Positions 24,020 through 32,853 of a DNA stretch of 36,355 nt are shown here, in pieces. The position numbers and the translations under genes are program-made. Positions within the stretch are counted from its first letter, which is position 1; each line of letters begins with the position of its first letter. Under the pieces are notes generated by a model. The model made no database searches. It saw only the letters and a list, made by a program, of their open reading frames with translations, and was not told where the DNA came from. This DNA is from Flavobacterium macacae. GTDB taxonomy: Bacteria; Bacteroidota; Bacteroidia; Flavobacteriales; Flavobacteriaceae. Where the stretch lies: the NCBI RefSeq assembly GCF_003865365.1, contig NZ_RQVR01000020.1:1-36355 (forward strand), written 5' to 3'.

Positions 24020-24715
24020 GTGACCCACTTAAAAAAAATACTTTTAGCGGAAGATGATTTCGATTTCGCAATGATTTTGAAACACTATCTCGATCTTCAC
24101 AATTTTGAAGCGCATTGGGCAAAAGACGGCGAAGAAGCTTTAGATTTATTCCAAAAAGAAAATTTCAGCATTTGTATTTTTGATGTAATGATGCCAAAAA
24201 TTGACGGATTTACTTTAGCCGAAAAAATCATAAAAATAAATCCCGAAGTTCCTTTTGTCTTTTTAACTGCCCGTAAATTAAAAGACGATAAAATCAAAGG
24301 CTTAAAATTAGGCGCCGATGATTATATCGTAAAACCTTTTGAAGCCGACGAAATGGTTTTGAGATTGAACAATATTTTAAAAAGAAGCGAACAGAAATCA
24401 AGCGTCATTTCGTCTGAAGAAATCGCTATCGGAAATTATACTTTTAATCCGAAACGACTGGAATTGCAACTTGGGCATTCCATTCAAAGAGTGACTGAAA
24501 AAGAAGGAACACTGATTTCATTCCTTTTTAAGAATAAAAATCAATTGCTCAAACGTGAAGAAATTTTAAAAGCTGTTTGGGGAAGCGACGACTTCTTTTC
24601 CGGAAGAAGCATGGATGTTTTTATCAGCCGACTGCGAAAATATTTTAATGAAGATTCCAGAATTTCAATTGAAAGTATCAGGAATATTGGTTTGGAATTT
24701 AAGTTGAAGAATTAA
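24020..24715 (+). CDS. OmpR/PhoB-family response regulator (RprY-like)
   Basis: The receiver domain has the acidic pocket ILLAEDDFDF, the phosphoacceptor D55 in IFDVMMPKIDG, T83 in FLTA and K105 in DYIVKPFEAD. The C-terminal half is a winged helix: VTEKEGTLISFLFKNKNQLL, KREEILKAVWG, and the recognition helix region FFSGRSMDVFISRLRKYF. Translation starts at GTG (24020-24022). It should bind direct repeats spaced 11 bp, as found upstream of its partner kinase at 22511. The kinase gene lies 63 bases upstream. Regulon unknown. Confidence 0.93.
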   Translation: MTHLKKILLAEDDFDFAMILKHYLDLHNFEAHWAKDGEEALDLFQKENFSICIFDVMMPKIDGFTLAEKIIKINPEVPFVFLTARKLKDDKIKGLKLGADDYIVKPFEADEMVLRLNNILKRSEQKSSVISSEEIAIGNYTFNPKRLELQLGHSIQRVTEKEGTLISFLFKNKNQLLKREEILKAVWGSDDFFSGRSMDVFISRLRKYFNEDSRISIESIRNIGLEFKLKN

Positions 24716-25014
24716 ATTTCCTGACTTAATTTATCTGGATTTTGGCGTGTGTCAAAAATAGTAATGATTTCAATTTCCTTTAAATCAAAATCAACTCTAT
24801 AATAAAACGTGGTTTGTTTTGAAATCATTCCTTTATATAATCCTTTGAATTCTGCAGATAGAGGACAACTTGCGGGATGTAAAGCAATTTGGTTTATTTT
24901 CTTTGTAAGTTTTTGTACAAAATCTTTCTTTACTTTAATACCCCATTTTTGAAGTAAATACGCTGTCAAATTTAAAAGTTTGCTTTCCGCTTGTTCGGAT
25001 AAATAGACTTTCAT
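24712..25014 (-). CDS. RelE/ParE-family toxin
   Basis: The product is 100 residues, typical of the fold. Signatures are LSEQAESKLLNLTAYLLQKWG at the start, HPASCPLSAEFKGLYKGMI in the middle, and the beta-strand core FYYRVDFDLKEIEIITIFDTRQNP. The ParE branch (no obvious RelE catalytic triad) is more likely, which would target DNA gyrase rather than mRNA. Its ATG lies directly after the stop codon of the antitoxin gene, so translation is coupled. Its 3' end overlaps the response regulator by four bases on the opposite strand. Confidence 0.82.
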   Translation of the reverse strand: MKVYLSEQAESKLLNLTAYLLQKWGIKVKKDFVQKLTKKINQIALHPASCPLSAEFKGLYKGMISKQTTFYYRVDFDLKEIEIITIFDTRQNPDKLSQEI

Positions 25015-25233
25015 TTAAGAAATTTTTTCAAGAAATTCAGAAAATTCTATTCTTTTACCATTTTCTAAATCCTCAATGCCCTTTTTTATATCGTTTTGTT
25101 GCGACAATGATAATTCATTCCAAAAATCTGGCTTTTCTTTCTTGACAAAGTCAGCAACTTTTTGAATAAATTCAGTATTATCAATATCTAAAATCAATTT
25201 TACTAATTCGATTTTTGAAGTATGAATATCCAT
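25015..25233 (-). CDS. Antitoxin partner of the ParE-type toxin
   Basis: The product is 72 residues from the ATG at 25231-25233 (MDIHTSKIELVKLILDI); a longer frame adds six residues. The first half is helical and the tail is acidic (KKGIEDLENGKRIEFSEFLEKIS), the usual arrangement in small antitoxins whose C-terminus wraps the toxin. No DNA-binding motif is certain. It precedes the toxin with no gap, the normal antitoxin-first order. It lies 26 bases beyond the RNase P RNA 3' end, so transcription from the RNA gene could read into it. Confidence 0.75.
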   Translation of the reverse strand: MDIHTSKIELVKLILDIDNTEFIQKVADFVKKEKPDFWNELSLSQQNDIKKGIEDLENGKRIEFSEFLEKIS

Positions 25234-25261
25234 AATTTCGATTTTTATCAAATATACAAAA

Positions 25262-25572
25262 AAAATGCAGACCTATAAGCCGGGTTCTGTATTTGCAAAA
25301 GCAAACCCTTATCATTTATCTAGATTCTGAATTACTCCAGAACTCAATCTACCTACCCTTCGACAACGGACGAGTAATCCTTAAATGCCGATATACTTGG
25401 TATTTCACCGCATAGAGTTTACCTGGTTTCACTACAGCATTATCTGTACATACTTTCTGTTGCACTTGTCCTCCCAAAATTGCTTTTGGTGACGGGCATT
25501 ACCCGCTATGCTACTCTTTGGTGCCCGGACTTTCCTCCCTTTAAAATTAAACGGCGATAAGGCGGTCTGCGG
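25262..25572 (-). ncRNA. rnpB: RNase P RNA (bacterial type A)
   Basis: Read on the minus strand, the universal P4 halves are clear: GGGAGGAAAGUCCGGGC near the 5' end and ACAGAACCCGGCUUAUAGG near the 3' end. The closing P1 stem pairs GCAGACC (25570-25564) with GGTCTGC (25273-25267), followed by a run of eight T residues as terminator. The length, about 310 bases, is slightly short for type A. This RNA is the catalytic part of the enzyme that trims tRNA 5' leaders. Confidence 0.95.
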
Positions 25573-25574
25573 TG

Positions 25575-25582
25575 CAAAAGTA
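25575..25582 (-). promoter_or_regulatory. -7 box of rnpB
   Basis: The minus strand reads TACTTTTG here, a perfect TAnnTTTG, placing the start site at the beginning of the P1 stem near 25570. No TTG is seen at the usual -33 distance. Confidence 0.6.
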
Positions 25583-25773
25583 AGATAATAAATTTAAGAT
25601 TGCAGATTTAACATTTCAGTTTTTGCATTTTGACTAAAGCATCTTGCTTAAAGCGTAAAACTATAACCTCTCAAAGAAATCATATAAACTCTATTAACAT
25701 TCTCTTCACACAGTGCCTGTTTTATAAATCGTAAATTAGAAATAAGAAAACTAACGAATTAAAATATACTATC

Positions 25774-26082
25774 ATGGATCGTCAAATGTACCACTACGCC
25801 ACTGTTTCAAAAGCTTTGGAGGAATTAAAAGAAAAAGGATTTACTGTAGATTTCAACATCGAATCAGCCCGAATTAAGGAATGTGGCGACTGTTTTGAAA
25901 TCGTGCACATTTATAGATATGAAGGCGCTTCTGATCCTGGGGATGAGGCAACTGTTTACGGAATCAAATCTGATAAAGGCGAAAAAGGAGTTTATGTTTC
26001 TGGAGATTTATCGTTTTCTGAAGATGACGCAGCCAGAACTTTGCACGAATTGGTCATTAAAGGAAGACAAGAACAGAATTAA
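25774..26082 (+). CDS. Conserved small protein of unknown function
   Basis: The product is 102 residues: [23 protein letters not shown] followed by a short alpha/beta domain with [15 protein letters not shown]. From memory this family is widespread in Bacteroidota and often labelled phosphoribosylpyrophosphate synthetase, but the protein is a third of that enzyme's size and has no PRPP motif, so I do not accept the name. The stop codon is followed by only three bases before the topoisomerase IB start, indicating one operon. The function is unknown. Confidence 0.8.
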   Translation: MDRQMYHYATVSKALEELKEKGFTVDFNIESARIKECGDCFEIVHIYRYEGASDPGDEATVYGIKSDKGEKGVYVSGDLSFSEDDAARTLHELVIKGRQEQN

Positions 26083-26085
26083 AAT

Positions 26086-27168
26086 ATGAATCGATTAGAA
26101 GCTAAACTTGAAAAAATTGGCAGTGACCCAAAAATTACTGCCAAAGCTGTCGGCTTGAGATATACTTCTGCATCGACTAAAGGCTATCATCGCGTTCGAA
26201 AAAACACTGATTTTATTTATGTGGACGAGGATAAAAAGACCGTAAAAGACAAGCTGATAATCGAAAGAATTCAAAAGTTGGTGATACCGCCAGCATGGGA
26301 AAACGTATGGATTTGTCCGTATGAAAATGGGCATTTGCAAGTCATCGGAATTGACGCCAAAGGAAGAAAACAGTACCGTTATCATCCCAACTGGAACAAA
26401 ATCCGAAATCAGTCGAAGTTTTATCGATTGAGGCGGTTTGCAAATGCCCTACCTATTATTCGAAAACAAGTCGATAAAGATTTGAATCGAAAAGGATTGC
26501 CATTTGAAAAAGTAGTTGCTCTAGTTGTTAAATTGATTGAAATGACCAATATTCGAATCGGAAATGATGCCTATAAAAAATTATATGGCTCTTTCGGATT
26601 AACCACTTTACGTGACAGACACGTGAAAATTGGAAAAAACGCTGCTTCAATATTTTTTGAATTTAAAGGAAAAAAAGGCGTACAGCACAAAATCAATTTG
26701 CAAAGCAGAAAATTGGTAAACTTGGTCAAAAAATGCAAAGAAATTCCAGGTCAAGACTTGTTCCAATATTATGACGATGCCGGAAAAAGACACACCGTGG
26801 GTTCGGGCGACATCAATAATTATTTAAAGGAAATTACGGGCGAAGATTTTACAGCCAAAGATTTTAGAGTTTGGGCCGGAAGCGTCAATGCGCTATTTGC
26901 CTTCCAAGAAATTGGTCATTTTGAAAGCCAAACCGAATGCAAAAGAAAAATCGTGGAAGTTATTGACTCGGTCGCATCCAAATTGGGAAATACCAGAACA
27001 GTCTGCAAAAAATATTATGTGCATCCCACCGTAATTGCTGCTTATGAAAACGGAACCATCAATAATTATAAGATCAAAGCCAACATCAAAAACAATAAAT
27101 TAAATCCGGAAGAAGAAGCATTAGTTCGACTTTTAAAGAAAGAAACAATTGCTGAAGTTTTAGGATAA
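26086..27168 (+). CDS. DNA topoisomerase IB (poxvirus-like bacterial type)
   Basis: The enzyme nicks one DNA strand through a 3'-phosphotyrosyl link and relaxes supercoils of either sign without ATP. The 360-residue protein has the N-terminal domain with VIPPAWENVWICPYENGHLQ, then the catalytic core: IRIGNDAYKKLYGSFGLTTL with a following basic segment, TAKDFRVWAG (R261), and the nucleophile in CKKYYVHP, most likely Y311 just before VHP. It is the compact form found in some bacteria, including Flavobacterium. It follows the small conserved gene by three bases and precedes a lipoprotein gene. Confidence 0.93.
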   Translation: MNRLEAKLEKIGSDPKITAKAVGLRYTSASTKGYHRVRKNTDFIYVDEDKKTVKDKLIIERIQKLVIPPAWENVWICPYENGHLQVIGIDAKGRKQYRYHPNWNKIRNQSKFYRLRRFANALPIIRKQVDKDLNRKGLPFEKVVALVVKLIEMTNIRIGNDAYKKLYGSFGLTTLRDRHVKIGKNAASIFFEFKGKKGVQHKINLQSRKLVNLVKKCKEIPGQDLFQYYDDAGKRHTVGSGDINNYLKEITGEDFTAKDFRVWAGSVNALFAFQEIGHFESQTECKRKIVEVIDSVASKLGNTRTVCKKYYVHPTVIAAYENGTINNYKIKANIKNNKLNPEEEALVRLLKKETIAEVLG

Positions 27169-27182
27169 TTCTCTCCTTATAT

Positions 27183-27839
27183 ATGAAGAAATTTGCACTG
27201 CTTTTCATCGGAATTTGCTTCTTTTCTTGTTTAGATAAAAAAGGAAATATAGAAACTATAAATCTAAAGGAATCAAACGAAATTATTGTTTATCCTCCAG
27301 AAATGCCAGATTATACAGATACAACTGACTATGTTCCGCCTAAAATGATTGATGAAGAATGGGCAATTATTCCCGGAAAAAGTGTCGGATTAACTTTTTT
27401 GGAAGAAAATGTAGAAAAACTTTCTGAATTAGGAGAACCAGATGCGACCGATTCGGCAATGGGAAAATCATGGTCTACTTGGGTTTCAAAAGAGGACAAA
27501 AAAAACGAACTGAACATTTACACTACATATAAAAATTCTGAAATGAAAGAAAAAGTAGTTCGCCAAATCAGGATTACTTCTCCAAAATTTGAAACTCCGA
27601 CAGAAATTACAACCGGAAAATCATTGCAAGAAATTCAAAAAGCCTATCCCGAAATTAAGTTAGTTGGAAAATATACGGATGAAAAAACACAGAAATTAGT
27701 AGAAATCTATGATTCTGAACGACAAGGAATTGCTTTCGAATTTACCAAAAATGAATGTGTTGCGATAATCATCCACACCAAAGGTAAAAAAGTTACCGAA
27801 GAATACATGATGCTCCATCCAAATATGGAGAAATTTTAG
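27183..27839 (+). CDS. Lipoprotein of unknown function
   Basis: The N-terminus MKKFALLFIGICFFSC carries a signal peptide with a lipobox ending at C16, so the protein should be lipid-anchored after cleavage by signal peptidase II. The 218-residue chain is acidic and Thr-rich at first, with a PPEMPDYTDTTDYVPP stretch, then a beta-rich globular domain (WAIIPGKSVGLTFLEENVEKL, GKSLQEIQKAYPEIKLVGKY). No family is recognised. It starts 14 bases after topoisomerase IB and probably ends that operon. Confidence 0.75.
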   Translation: MKKFALLFIGICFFSCLDKKGNIETINLKESNEIIVYPPEMPDYTDTTDYVPPKMIDEEWAIIPGKSVGLTFLEENVEKLSELGEPDATDSAMGKSWSTWVSKEDKKNELNIYTTYKNSEMKEKVVRQIRITSPKFETPTEITTGKSLQEIQKAYPEIKLVGKYTDEKTQKLVEIYDSERQGIAFEFTKNECVAIIIHTKGKKVTEEYMMLHPNMEKF

Positions 27840-27915
27840 AAGACTGATCCCGAATTGTTTATAATTATAATGTAATTTTTCAACCTTAATAATTTTACAT
27901 CTTTAAATTAAAAAC

Positions 27916-27923
27916 TATATTTG
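27916..27923 (+). promoter_or_regulatory. -7 box of dnaX
   Basis: TATATTTG matches TAnnTTTG. It lies 18 bases before the dnaX ATG. No convincing TTG is present at -33. Confidence 0.5.
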
Positions 27924-27940
27924 TCGTCGAGTCAAAACCT

Positions 27941-29026
27941 ATGGAACATTTCGTTGTATCAGCCCGCAAATATCGTCCGCAAACATTTAAAGATGTTGTC
28001 GGCCAGCAAGCTATTACAAATACTTTACTGAATGCCATAGAAAACAACCATCTTGCGCAAGCCTTATTATTCACGGGTCCGAGAGGTGTTGGAAAGACAA
28101 CTTGTGCCAGAATCTTGGCCCGAAAAATCAACCAAGAAGGTTATGATGACCCCACCGAAGATTTTGCTTTCAACGTTTTTGAATTAGATGCCGCGTCGAA
28201 CAACTCGGTGGACGATATCAGAAGTTTGATTGACCAAGTTCGCATCCCGCCACAAACGGGGCAATATAAAGTGTATATTATTGACGAGGTCCACATGCTT
28301 TCGCAAGCGGCTTTTAATGCTTTTTTGAAAACGTTAGAAGAACCGCCAAAACACGCGATTTTCATTTTGGCTACCACTGAAAAACACAAAATTATTCCTA
28401 CGATCTTATCGCGCTGCCAAATTTTTGATTTTAAGAGAATTACGGTAAAAGACGCTAAAAATCATTTGGCAGAGGTAGCTAAAAGTGAAGGAATCACCTT
28501 TGAAGACGATGCTTTGCACATTATTGCTCAAAAAGCAGATGGCGCCATGCGTGATGCTTTATCCATTTTTGACAGAGTTGTAAGTTTCTCTGGAAACAAC
28601 CTCACGCGCCTGGCTGTTACTGAAAATTTAAATGTATTAGATTACGAAACATACATCAATGTGACCGATTTGATTTTGGAAAATAAAATTCCAGAATTGT
28701 TGGTTGCTTACAATGAAATCTTGGCAAAAGGTTTCGACGGACACCATTTTATTGCCGGCTTGGCTTCCCATTTCAGAGATTTGCTGGTTTCAAAAACACC
28801 AAGCACTTTGGTTTTATTGGAAGCTGGCGAACAAGCGCAAAAAATGTACGGAATGCAAGCCCAAAAAGCATCGCAAGATTTTCTTTTGAAAGGAATTGAC
28901 TTGGCAAACGACTGCGATTTAAAATTTAAAGTAAGCCAAAACCAGCGACTTCTTGTGGAACTTTGCTTGATGCAATTGGCCTCTATCACTTTTGATGGAG
29001 AAAAAAAAAAGTTGACGGATATATAA
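27941..29026 (+). CDS. dnaX: DNA polymerase III subunit gamma (dnaX zero-frame product)
   Basis: This clamp-loader ATPase opens the sliding clamp at replication forks. Walker A GPRGVGKT (46-53), DEVHML and LATTEKHKIIPTILSRCQIF are present, with clamp-loader domains I-III complete by about residue 355. The zinc-binding cysteines that usually follow the Walker A helix are missing (only C55 remains). The frame ends at TAA 29024-29026, five codons after a run of ten A residues at 29001-29010, giving 361 residues, close to a gamma subunit. Shifting one base back at the run continues into a 219-residue tau-like extension. The alternative is a sequencing error or a mutation. Confidence 0.9.
   Translation: MEHFVVSARKYRPQTFKDVVGQQAITNTLLNAIENNHLAQALLFTGPRGVGKTTCARILARKINQEGYDDPTEDFAFNVFELDAASNNSVDDIRSLIDQVRIPPQTGQYKVYIIDEVHMLSQAAFNAFLKTLEEPPKHAIFILATTEKHKIIPTILSRCQIFDFKRITVKDAKNHLAEVAKSEGITFEDDALHIIAQKADGAMRDALSIFDRVVSFSGNNLTRLAVTENLNVLDYETYINVTDLILENKIPELLVAYNEILAKGFDGHHFIAGLASHFRDLLVSKTPSTLVLLEAGEQAQKMYGMQAQKASQDFLLKGIDLANDCDLKFKVSQNQRLLVELCLMQLASITFDGEKKKLTDI
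29001..29010 (+). promoter_or_regulatory. Ten-A slippery run inside dnaX
   Basis: GATGGAG, ten A residues, GTTGACGG. Zero frame stops at 29024; a -1 shift, or one extra A added by RNA polymerase, opens the tau frame. A9-A10 runs in dnaX are known to cause slippage in Thermus, and an A6G site frameshifts in E. coli. Confidence 0.6.
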
Positions 29027-29670
29027 TTCCGCCCAATCATTTTTACGGAAGAGTTCTTGAAATTCCGGTAAAATCACCTGAAATCATTCACGTTGAACCT
29101 GTTGCTGTAACTCCGGAAGTTGTTGTTGTGGAAGAAAAACAAACAGAAGAAAAAACGGTTTCTGAAACTGTTCCAACTCCGAAAGTTGAAACTCCAATCA
29201 ATCCAAATGTTCAAAAAGTTTCGGCTTTGTCCTTGTCAAGCATTCGTGCCAAACGCGAATTAGAAAAAACAAACAGTTCAATTGTTCGAAATGTTGCCGA
29301 CTTGCCAAAAAACGACTTTACCCACACCGATATGCTTTTGCATTGGAACAAATATGCACAGCGTTTGGGCGATAAGGGATACAAAATCATGGAATCGCTG
29401 TTGCTGATAAATGACCCGAAATTAGACGGAACCATGATTTATCATGAGCTTCCAAACGAAGGTTCCAAGATTGATTTTGATTCAGAAAAACACGATTTAT
29501 TAGGCTATTTAAGAGGCAAATTACACAATCACGACATTCAGATTGAAGTGGTTGTGAATGAAACTGTCGAGAATAAATTTGCCTTTACGCCTCAAGATAA
29601 ATTCAATCGAATGAATGAAATTAATCCCGCTTTAGAGGTTTTGAGGAGAACTTTTGATTTGGATATCTAA
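29011..29670 (+). CDS. dnaX: DnaX tau-specific C-terminal extension (reached by frameshift)
   Basis: After the A-run the -1 frame reads VDGYIIPPNHFYGRV, then a Pro/Glu/Val-rich linker (EIPVKSPEIIHVEP, VSETVPTPKVETPI), and a globular end (PKNDFTHTDMLLHWNKYAQRLGDKGYKIMESLLL). This architecture, flexible linker then compact C-terminal domain, is that of tau, where the tail contacts polymerase alpha and the helicase. There is no stop codon between the run and 29668-29670. The fused product would be 576 residues, normal for tau. It has no promoter of its own and is followed by a terminator. Confidence 0.75.
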   Translation, partial: VDGYIIPPNHFYGRVLEIPVKSPEIIHVEPVAVTPEVVVVEEKQTEEKTVSETVPTPKVETPINPNVQKVSALSLSSIRAKRELEKTNSSIVRNVADLPKNDFTHTDMLLHWNKYAQRLGDKGYKIMESLLLINDPKLDGTMIYHELPNEGSKIDFDSEKHDLLGYLRGKLHNHDIQIEVVVNETVENKFAFTPQDKFNRMNEINPALEVLRRTFDLDI

Positions 29671-29706
29671 AAAAAAATGTTGCCATTTTAAGCAACATTC
29701 TTTTTA
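29671..29706. terminator. Bidirectional terminator between dnaX and ppx
   Basis: ATGTTGC and GCAACAT pair around an 8-base loop; A residues precede and TCTTTTT follows, so it works for both convergent genes. Confidence 0.85.
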
Positions 29707-29755
29707 AGCAATTCTTTAAATTTATCATTTAAGTGTTAATTTCCAGATATATCAT

Positions 29756-30646
29756 TTATACTTTTCCGTAATATAACGCCTTTACGATTCCATCAGAAAG
29801 TCCGATTTTTGGCACGTAAATATTTCGGGCACCGCTCCATTTCATTGCGTTTAAATACACTTTCAATGCCGGAATAATAACGTCAGCGCGGTCAGCATTA
29901 AGTCCTAAATCAGAAATTCTTTCTTCATAAGACAGATTATTTAAGGCGGTAAATTGTGCATTCAAATACATATAAGACAATGGCTTTTCATTCAATTTGC
30001 CGGACATTTTGAACAATTTGTTGATGTTGCCTCCAGAACCGATCATATTCAGATTTTCATAATCTTCAGTCACACTTTTAATCCATTTTTCAATTTCTTG
30101 CCACACAATATCGCTGACCATATTATTTAAAAGACGAACGGTACCGACTTTAAACGATTTTGAAGCAACAATTTTTCCTCCTGAAAACAAAGAGAATTCT
30201 GTGCTTCCTCCGCCAACATCAACATATAAATAGGCTTGGTCGGTTTTTATAAGGTGATGCAAATCAGTGGAAGCAATAATTGCGGCTTCTGTTTTGCCAT
30301 CAATAATCTCGATTTTTATATCGGCCTTTTTCTTGATTAATTCCACAACTTCTTTTCCGTTATACGCTTCACGCATCGCCGAAGTCGCGCAGGCCATGTA
30401 TTTTTCGACTTTGTGCACTTTCATCAAAAGCTTAAATGCTTTCATAGCATCCACCATTCTTTCAATGTTTTCTTCATTGATTTCTCCTACCGTAAAAGCA
30501 TCTTGCCCCAAACGAATCGGCACGCGAACCAAAGAACTTTTGCTAAATTGGGTTTCTTTGCCTTTCTGCTCAACAATATTGGAAATCAACAGACGCATCG
30601 CATTAGAACCGATATCAATTGCCGCGTATTTTTTAATTGTAATCAT
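29756..30646 (-). CDS. ppx: Exopolyphosphatase/GppA-like phosphatase
   Basis: The Ppx/GppA family has an actin-like ATPase fold and removes phosphate from polyphosphate or from pppGpp. YAAIDIGSNAMRLLIS is the N-terminal phosphate-binding loop and YVDVGGGSTEFSLFSGG the second. At 296 residues it is the short, two-domain form without the C-terminal HD-like domain of E. coli Ppx. It is the third gene of the minus-strand unit sixA-ppk1-ppx, so a polyphosphate role is more likely than a pppGpp one. It converges on dnaX over a shared terminator. Confidence 0.9.
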   Translation of the reverse strand: MITIKKYAAIDIGSNAMRLLISNIVEQKGKETQFSKSSLVRVPIRLGQDAFTVGEINEENIERMVDAMKAFKLLMKVHKVEKYMACATSAMREAYNGKEVVELIKKKADIKIEIIDGKTEAAIIASTDLHHLIKTDQAYLYVDVGGGSTEFSLFSGGKIVASKSFKVGTVRLLNNMVSDIVWQEIEKWIKSVTEDYENLNMIGSGGNINKLFKMSGKLNEKPLSYMYLNAQFTALNNLSYEERISDLGLNADRADVIIPALKVYLNAMKWSGARNIYVPKIGLSDGIVKALYYGKV

Positions 30647-30714
30647 AATTTAAGTCAAAAGAGAAAAGTCAAAAATTGAAACTTCTCGGTATAATTAATT
30701 AAAGAATGTGTTTT

Positions 30715-32853
30715 CTAAAGTATTTCATCGACAATCACGGTCAATTTATCTCGGTAATAATTATAGGTTTCCAATTGCGCCCTAAAACTTGGTTTGTCGT
30801 TTCGCATTTTATATTGATTATCTAATTTTTCAGAATGAAGGCGCACTTTTACATTTCCTTTCCAGCCAATATCAAAAGTATCAATTAATTCTTTTTTAAT
30901 TTCATCGTCATAAATCGGGCAGGTTACTTCTACCCTTCCGTCTAGATTTCGCGTCATAAAATCCGCAGAAGAAATGTAAACTTCGGGATCGCCATTGTTT
31001 CCAAAAATGTAAACTCGGGAATGTTCTAAATAATTATCAACAATACTGATGGCTTCAATATTTTCAGACATACCGGGAACGCCAGGAATCAGCGAACAAA
31101 TTCCTCTGACAATCAGCCTTATTTTTACCCCGGCACGGCTTGCATCATACAATTTATCAATCATTTCTGTATCTGACAAGCTGTTCATTTTCAAGCTGAT
31201 ACTAGCTCTTTTCCCTTCTAAAGCATTGCTGATTTCTCTATCGATCAGCTTTTCAAAACGGGTTCGCGTATAATGCGGCGAAACGATCAAGTGCTTGTAT
31301 CTGTGGATCCTATAATTAATATCAAAGAAATCAAAGATCTTGGCCACGTCCTTTAAAATCTTGGAGTGGCTTGTAAAAAGTGTGACGTCTGTATAAACTT
31401 TTGCTGTCGATTCATTAAAATTTCCGGTAGAAATCAAGCCATATCTTTTTACTTTTCCTTCTTCAAGGCGTTCGATTACGCAGATTTTGCTGTGCACTTT
31501 CAAGCCTTTGATCCCGAAAATTAATTCGATACCTTCGGTCTGCATTACTTCTGCATACGAAATATTGCTGGCTTCATCGAAACGTGCCTGCAATTCAATT
31601 TGAACTGTTACTTTCTTTCCATTTTTGGCGGCATTTATTAAGGACGAAATGATTTGGGAGTTTTTCGCCAAACGATACAGCGTAATTTTTATCGAAACCA
31701 CTTTTGGATCCAGCGCTGCTTCTCTTAAAAATTTTACCAAGTACGAAAACGACTGGTAAGGCGCGTTTACCAAATAATCTTTTTGGGCAATTTTCTCTAA
31801 AATACTTCCTTCGAGGCTCAATCCGTCGACCGGAAGCGGAATATTGGACTGGTATAGCAAATCCTGCCTTCCAAGGTTTGGAAAATCCATATAATCACGG
31901 CGATTGTGGTATCTTCCGCCAGGAATTATACTGTCGGTTGAATCAATTCCCATCTTATTTAGGAAGAATTTCAACGTATCTTTTTCAATAGATTGGTCAT
32001 AGACAAAACGCACCGGCTCGCCGATCCGGCGGTCTTTTACGCTGGAAGAAATCTTTTCCATCAAACTTTTACTCAGGTCGCTGTCAATGTCTAATTGTGC
32101 GTCGCGAGTGATTTTGATCATATGGGCAGAAATACTTTGGTAATCAAAAATATTGAATATACTGCTTAGATTGTATCGAATTACATCATCCAAAAGAATG
32201 ATGTATTGCTTGTTATTGTTGGATGGAAGGACCACAAAACGGTTGATCGTCTTTGGAATTTCGACCACCGCATAACGAATGTCTTTCTTTTCCTTTTTAA
32301 TTTTTAAAACGGTGTCATTCACCACGATTTTTGTTGTCGCTTTGGGTTTTGTCATCACCATTTTAACGGCCAAATATCCTGAAGTATCTTTCAACAGCGG
32401 AAATTCGGCCAAATCATTTAGGATAATGGTAACTAAGGCCGGACTTACTTTTTGAATAAAGAAATCTTTTAAAAAATTTTCCTGTTCGCGAGAGATTTCG
32501 GTTTCATTGATGATAAAAATACCTTCTTTTTCAAGTTCGCTTTCAATTATGCTCAAGATTCTCAAGCTTTCAGATTGTTGCTGAATTACAATTTCAGTAA
32601 TGTCTTTTACTAATTGTTGCGACGAAATGCCTCCTAAAACTTTCTCGCCTGAAACTCCTGAATGGCTCAAACGACGAATTGTAGCGAATCGCACGCGGAA
32701 GAATTCGTCTAAATTATTAGAAAAAATTCCTAAAAATCGAAGTCGGTCTAAAAGTGGAACATTGTTGTCAGCGGCTTCTTGAAGAACTCTTGCATTAAAA
32801 GCCAGCCAGCTTTTTTCTCTATCAATATAACGGTATTCAATGGGTTCAATCAT
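30715..32853 (-). CDS. ppk1: Polyphosphate kinase 1
   Basis: PPK1 reversibly builds polyphosphate from ATP. The 712-residue protein starts with YIDREKSWLAFNARVLQEA, with FSNNLDEFFRVR in the N-terminal domain. The two phospholipase-D-like catalytic domains show GLKVHSKICVIER with H454 as the autophosphorylated histidine, GLISTGNFNEST, and in the second domain SADFMTRNLDGRVEVTCPI. The length is standard. Its ATG overlaps the sixA stop by four bases (ATGA), so the two are translationally coupled. ppx follows 68 bases later. Confidence 0.96.
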   Translation of the reverse strand: MIEPIEYRYIDREKSWLAFNARVLQEAADNNVPLLDRLRFLGIFSNNLDEFFRVRFATIRRLSHSGVSGEKVLGGISSQQLVKDITEIVIQQQSESLRILSIIESELEKEGIFIINETEISREQENFLKDFFIQKVSPALVTIILNDLAEFPLLKDTSGYLAVKMVMTKPKATTKIVVNDTVLKIKKEKKDIRYAVVEIPKTINRFVVLPSNNNKQYIILLDDVIRYNLSSIFNIFDYQSISAHMIKITRDAQLDIDSDLSKSLMEKISSSVKDRRIGEPVRFVYDQSIEKDTLKFFLNKMGIDSTDSIIPGGRYHNRRDYMDFPNLGRQDLLYQSNIPLPVDGLSLEGSILEKIAQKDYLVNAPYQSFSYLVKFLREAALDPKVVSIKITLYRLAKNSQIISSLINAAKNGKKVTVQIELQARFDEASNISYAEVMQTEGIELIFGIKGLKVHSKICVIERLEEGKVKRYGLISTGNFNESTAKVYTDVTLFTSHSKILKDVAKIFDFFDINYRIHRYKHLIVSPHYTRTRFEKLIDREISNALEGKRASISLKMNSLSDTEMIDKLYDASRAGVKIRLIVRGICSLIPGVPGMSENIEAISIVDNYLEHSRVYIFGNNGDPEVYISSADFMTRNLDGRVEVTCPIYDDEIKKELIDTFDIGWKGNVKVRLHSEKLDNQYKMRNDKPSFRAQLETYNYYRDKLTVIVDEIL

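Noticed and set aside
25774..26082. Phosphoribosylpyrophosphate synthetase name
   Set aside because: The protein has 102 residues and no PRPP-binding motif.
27941..29670. dnaX as a simple pseudogene
   Set aside because: Both frames are intact on each side of a single A-run, the break falls exactly at the gamma/tau boundary, and slippage at such runs is known in dnaX; a sequencing error remains possible.
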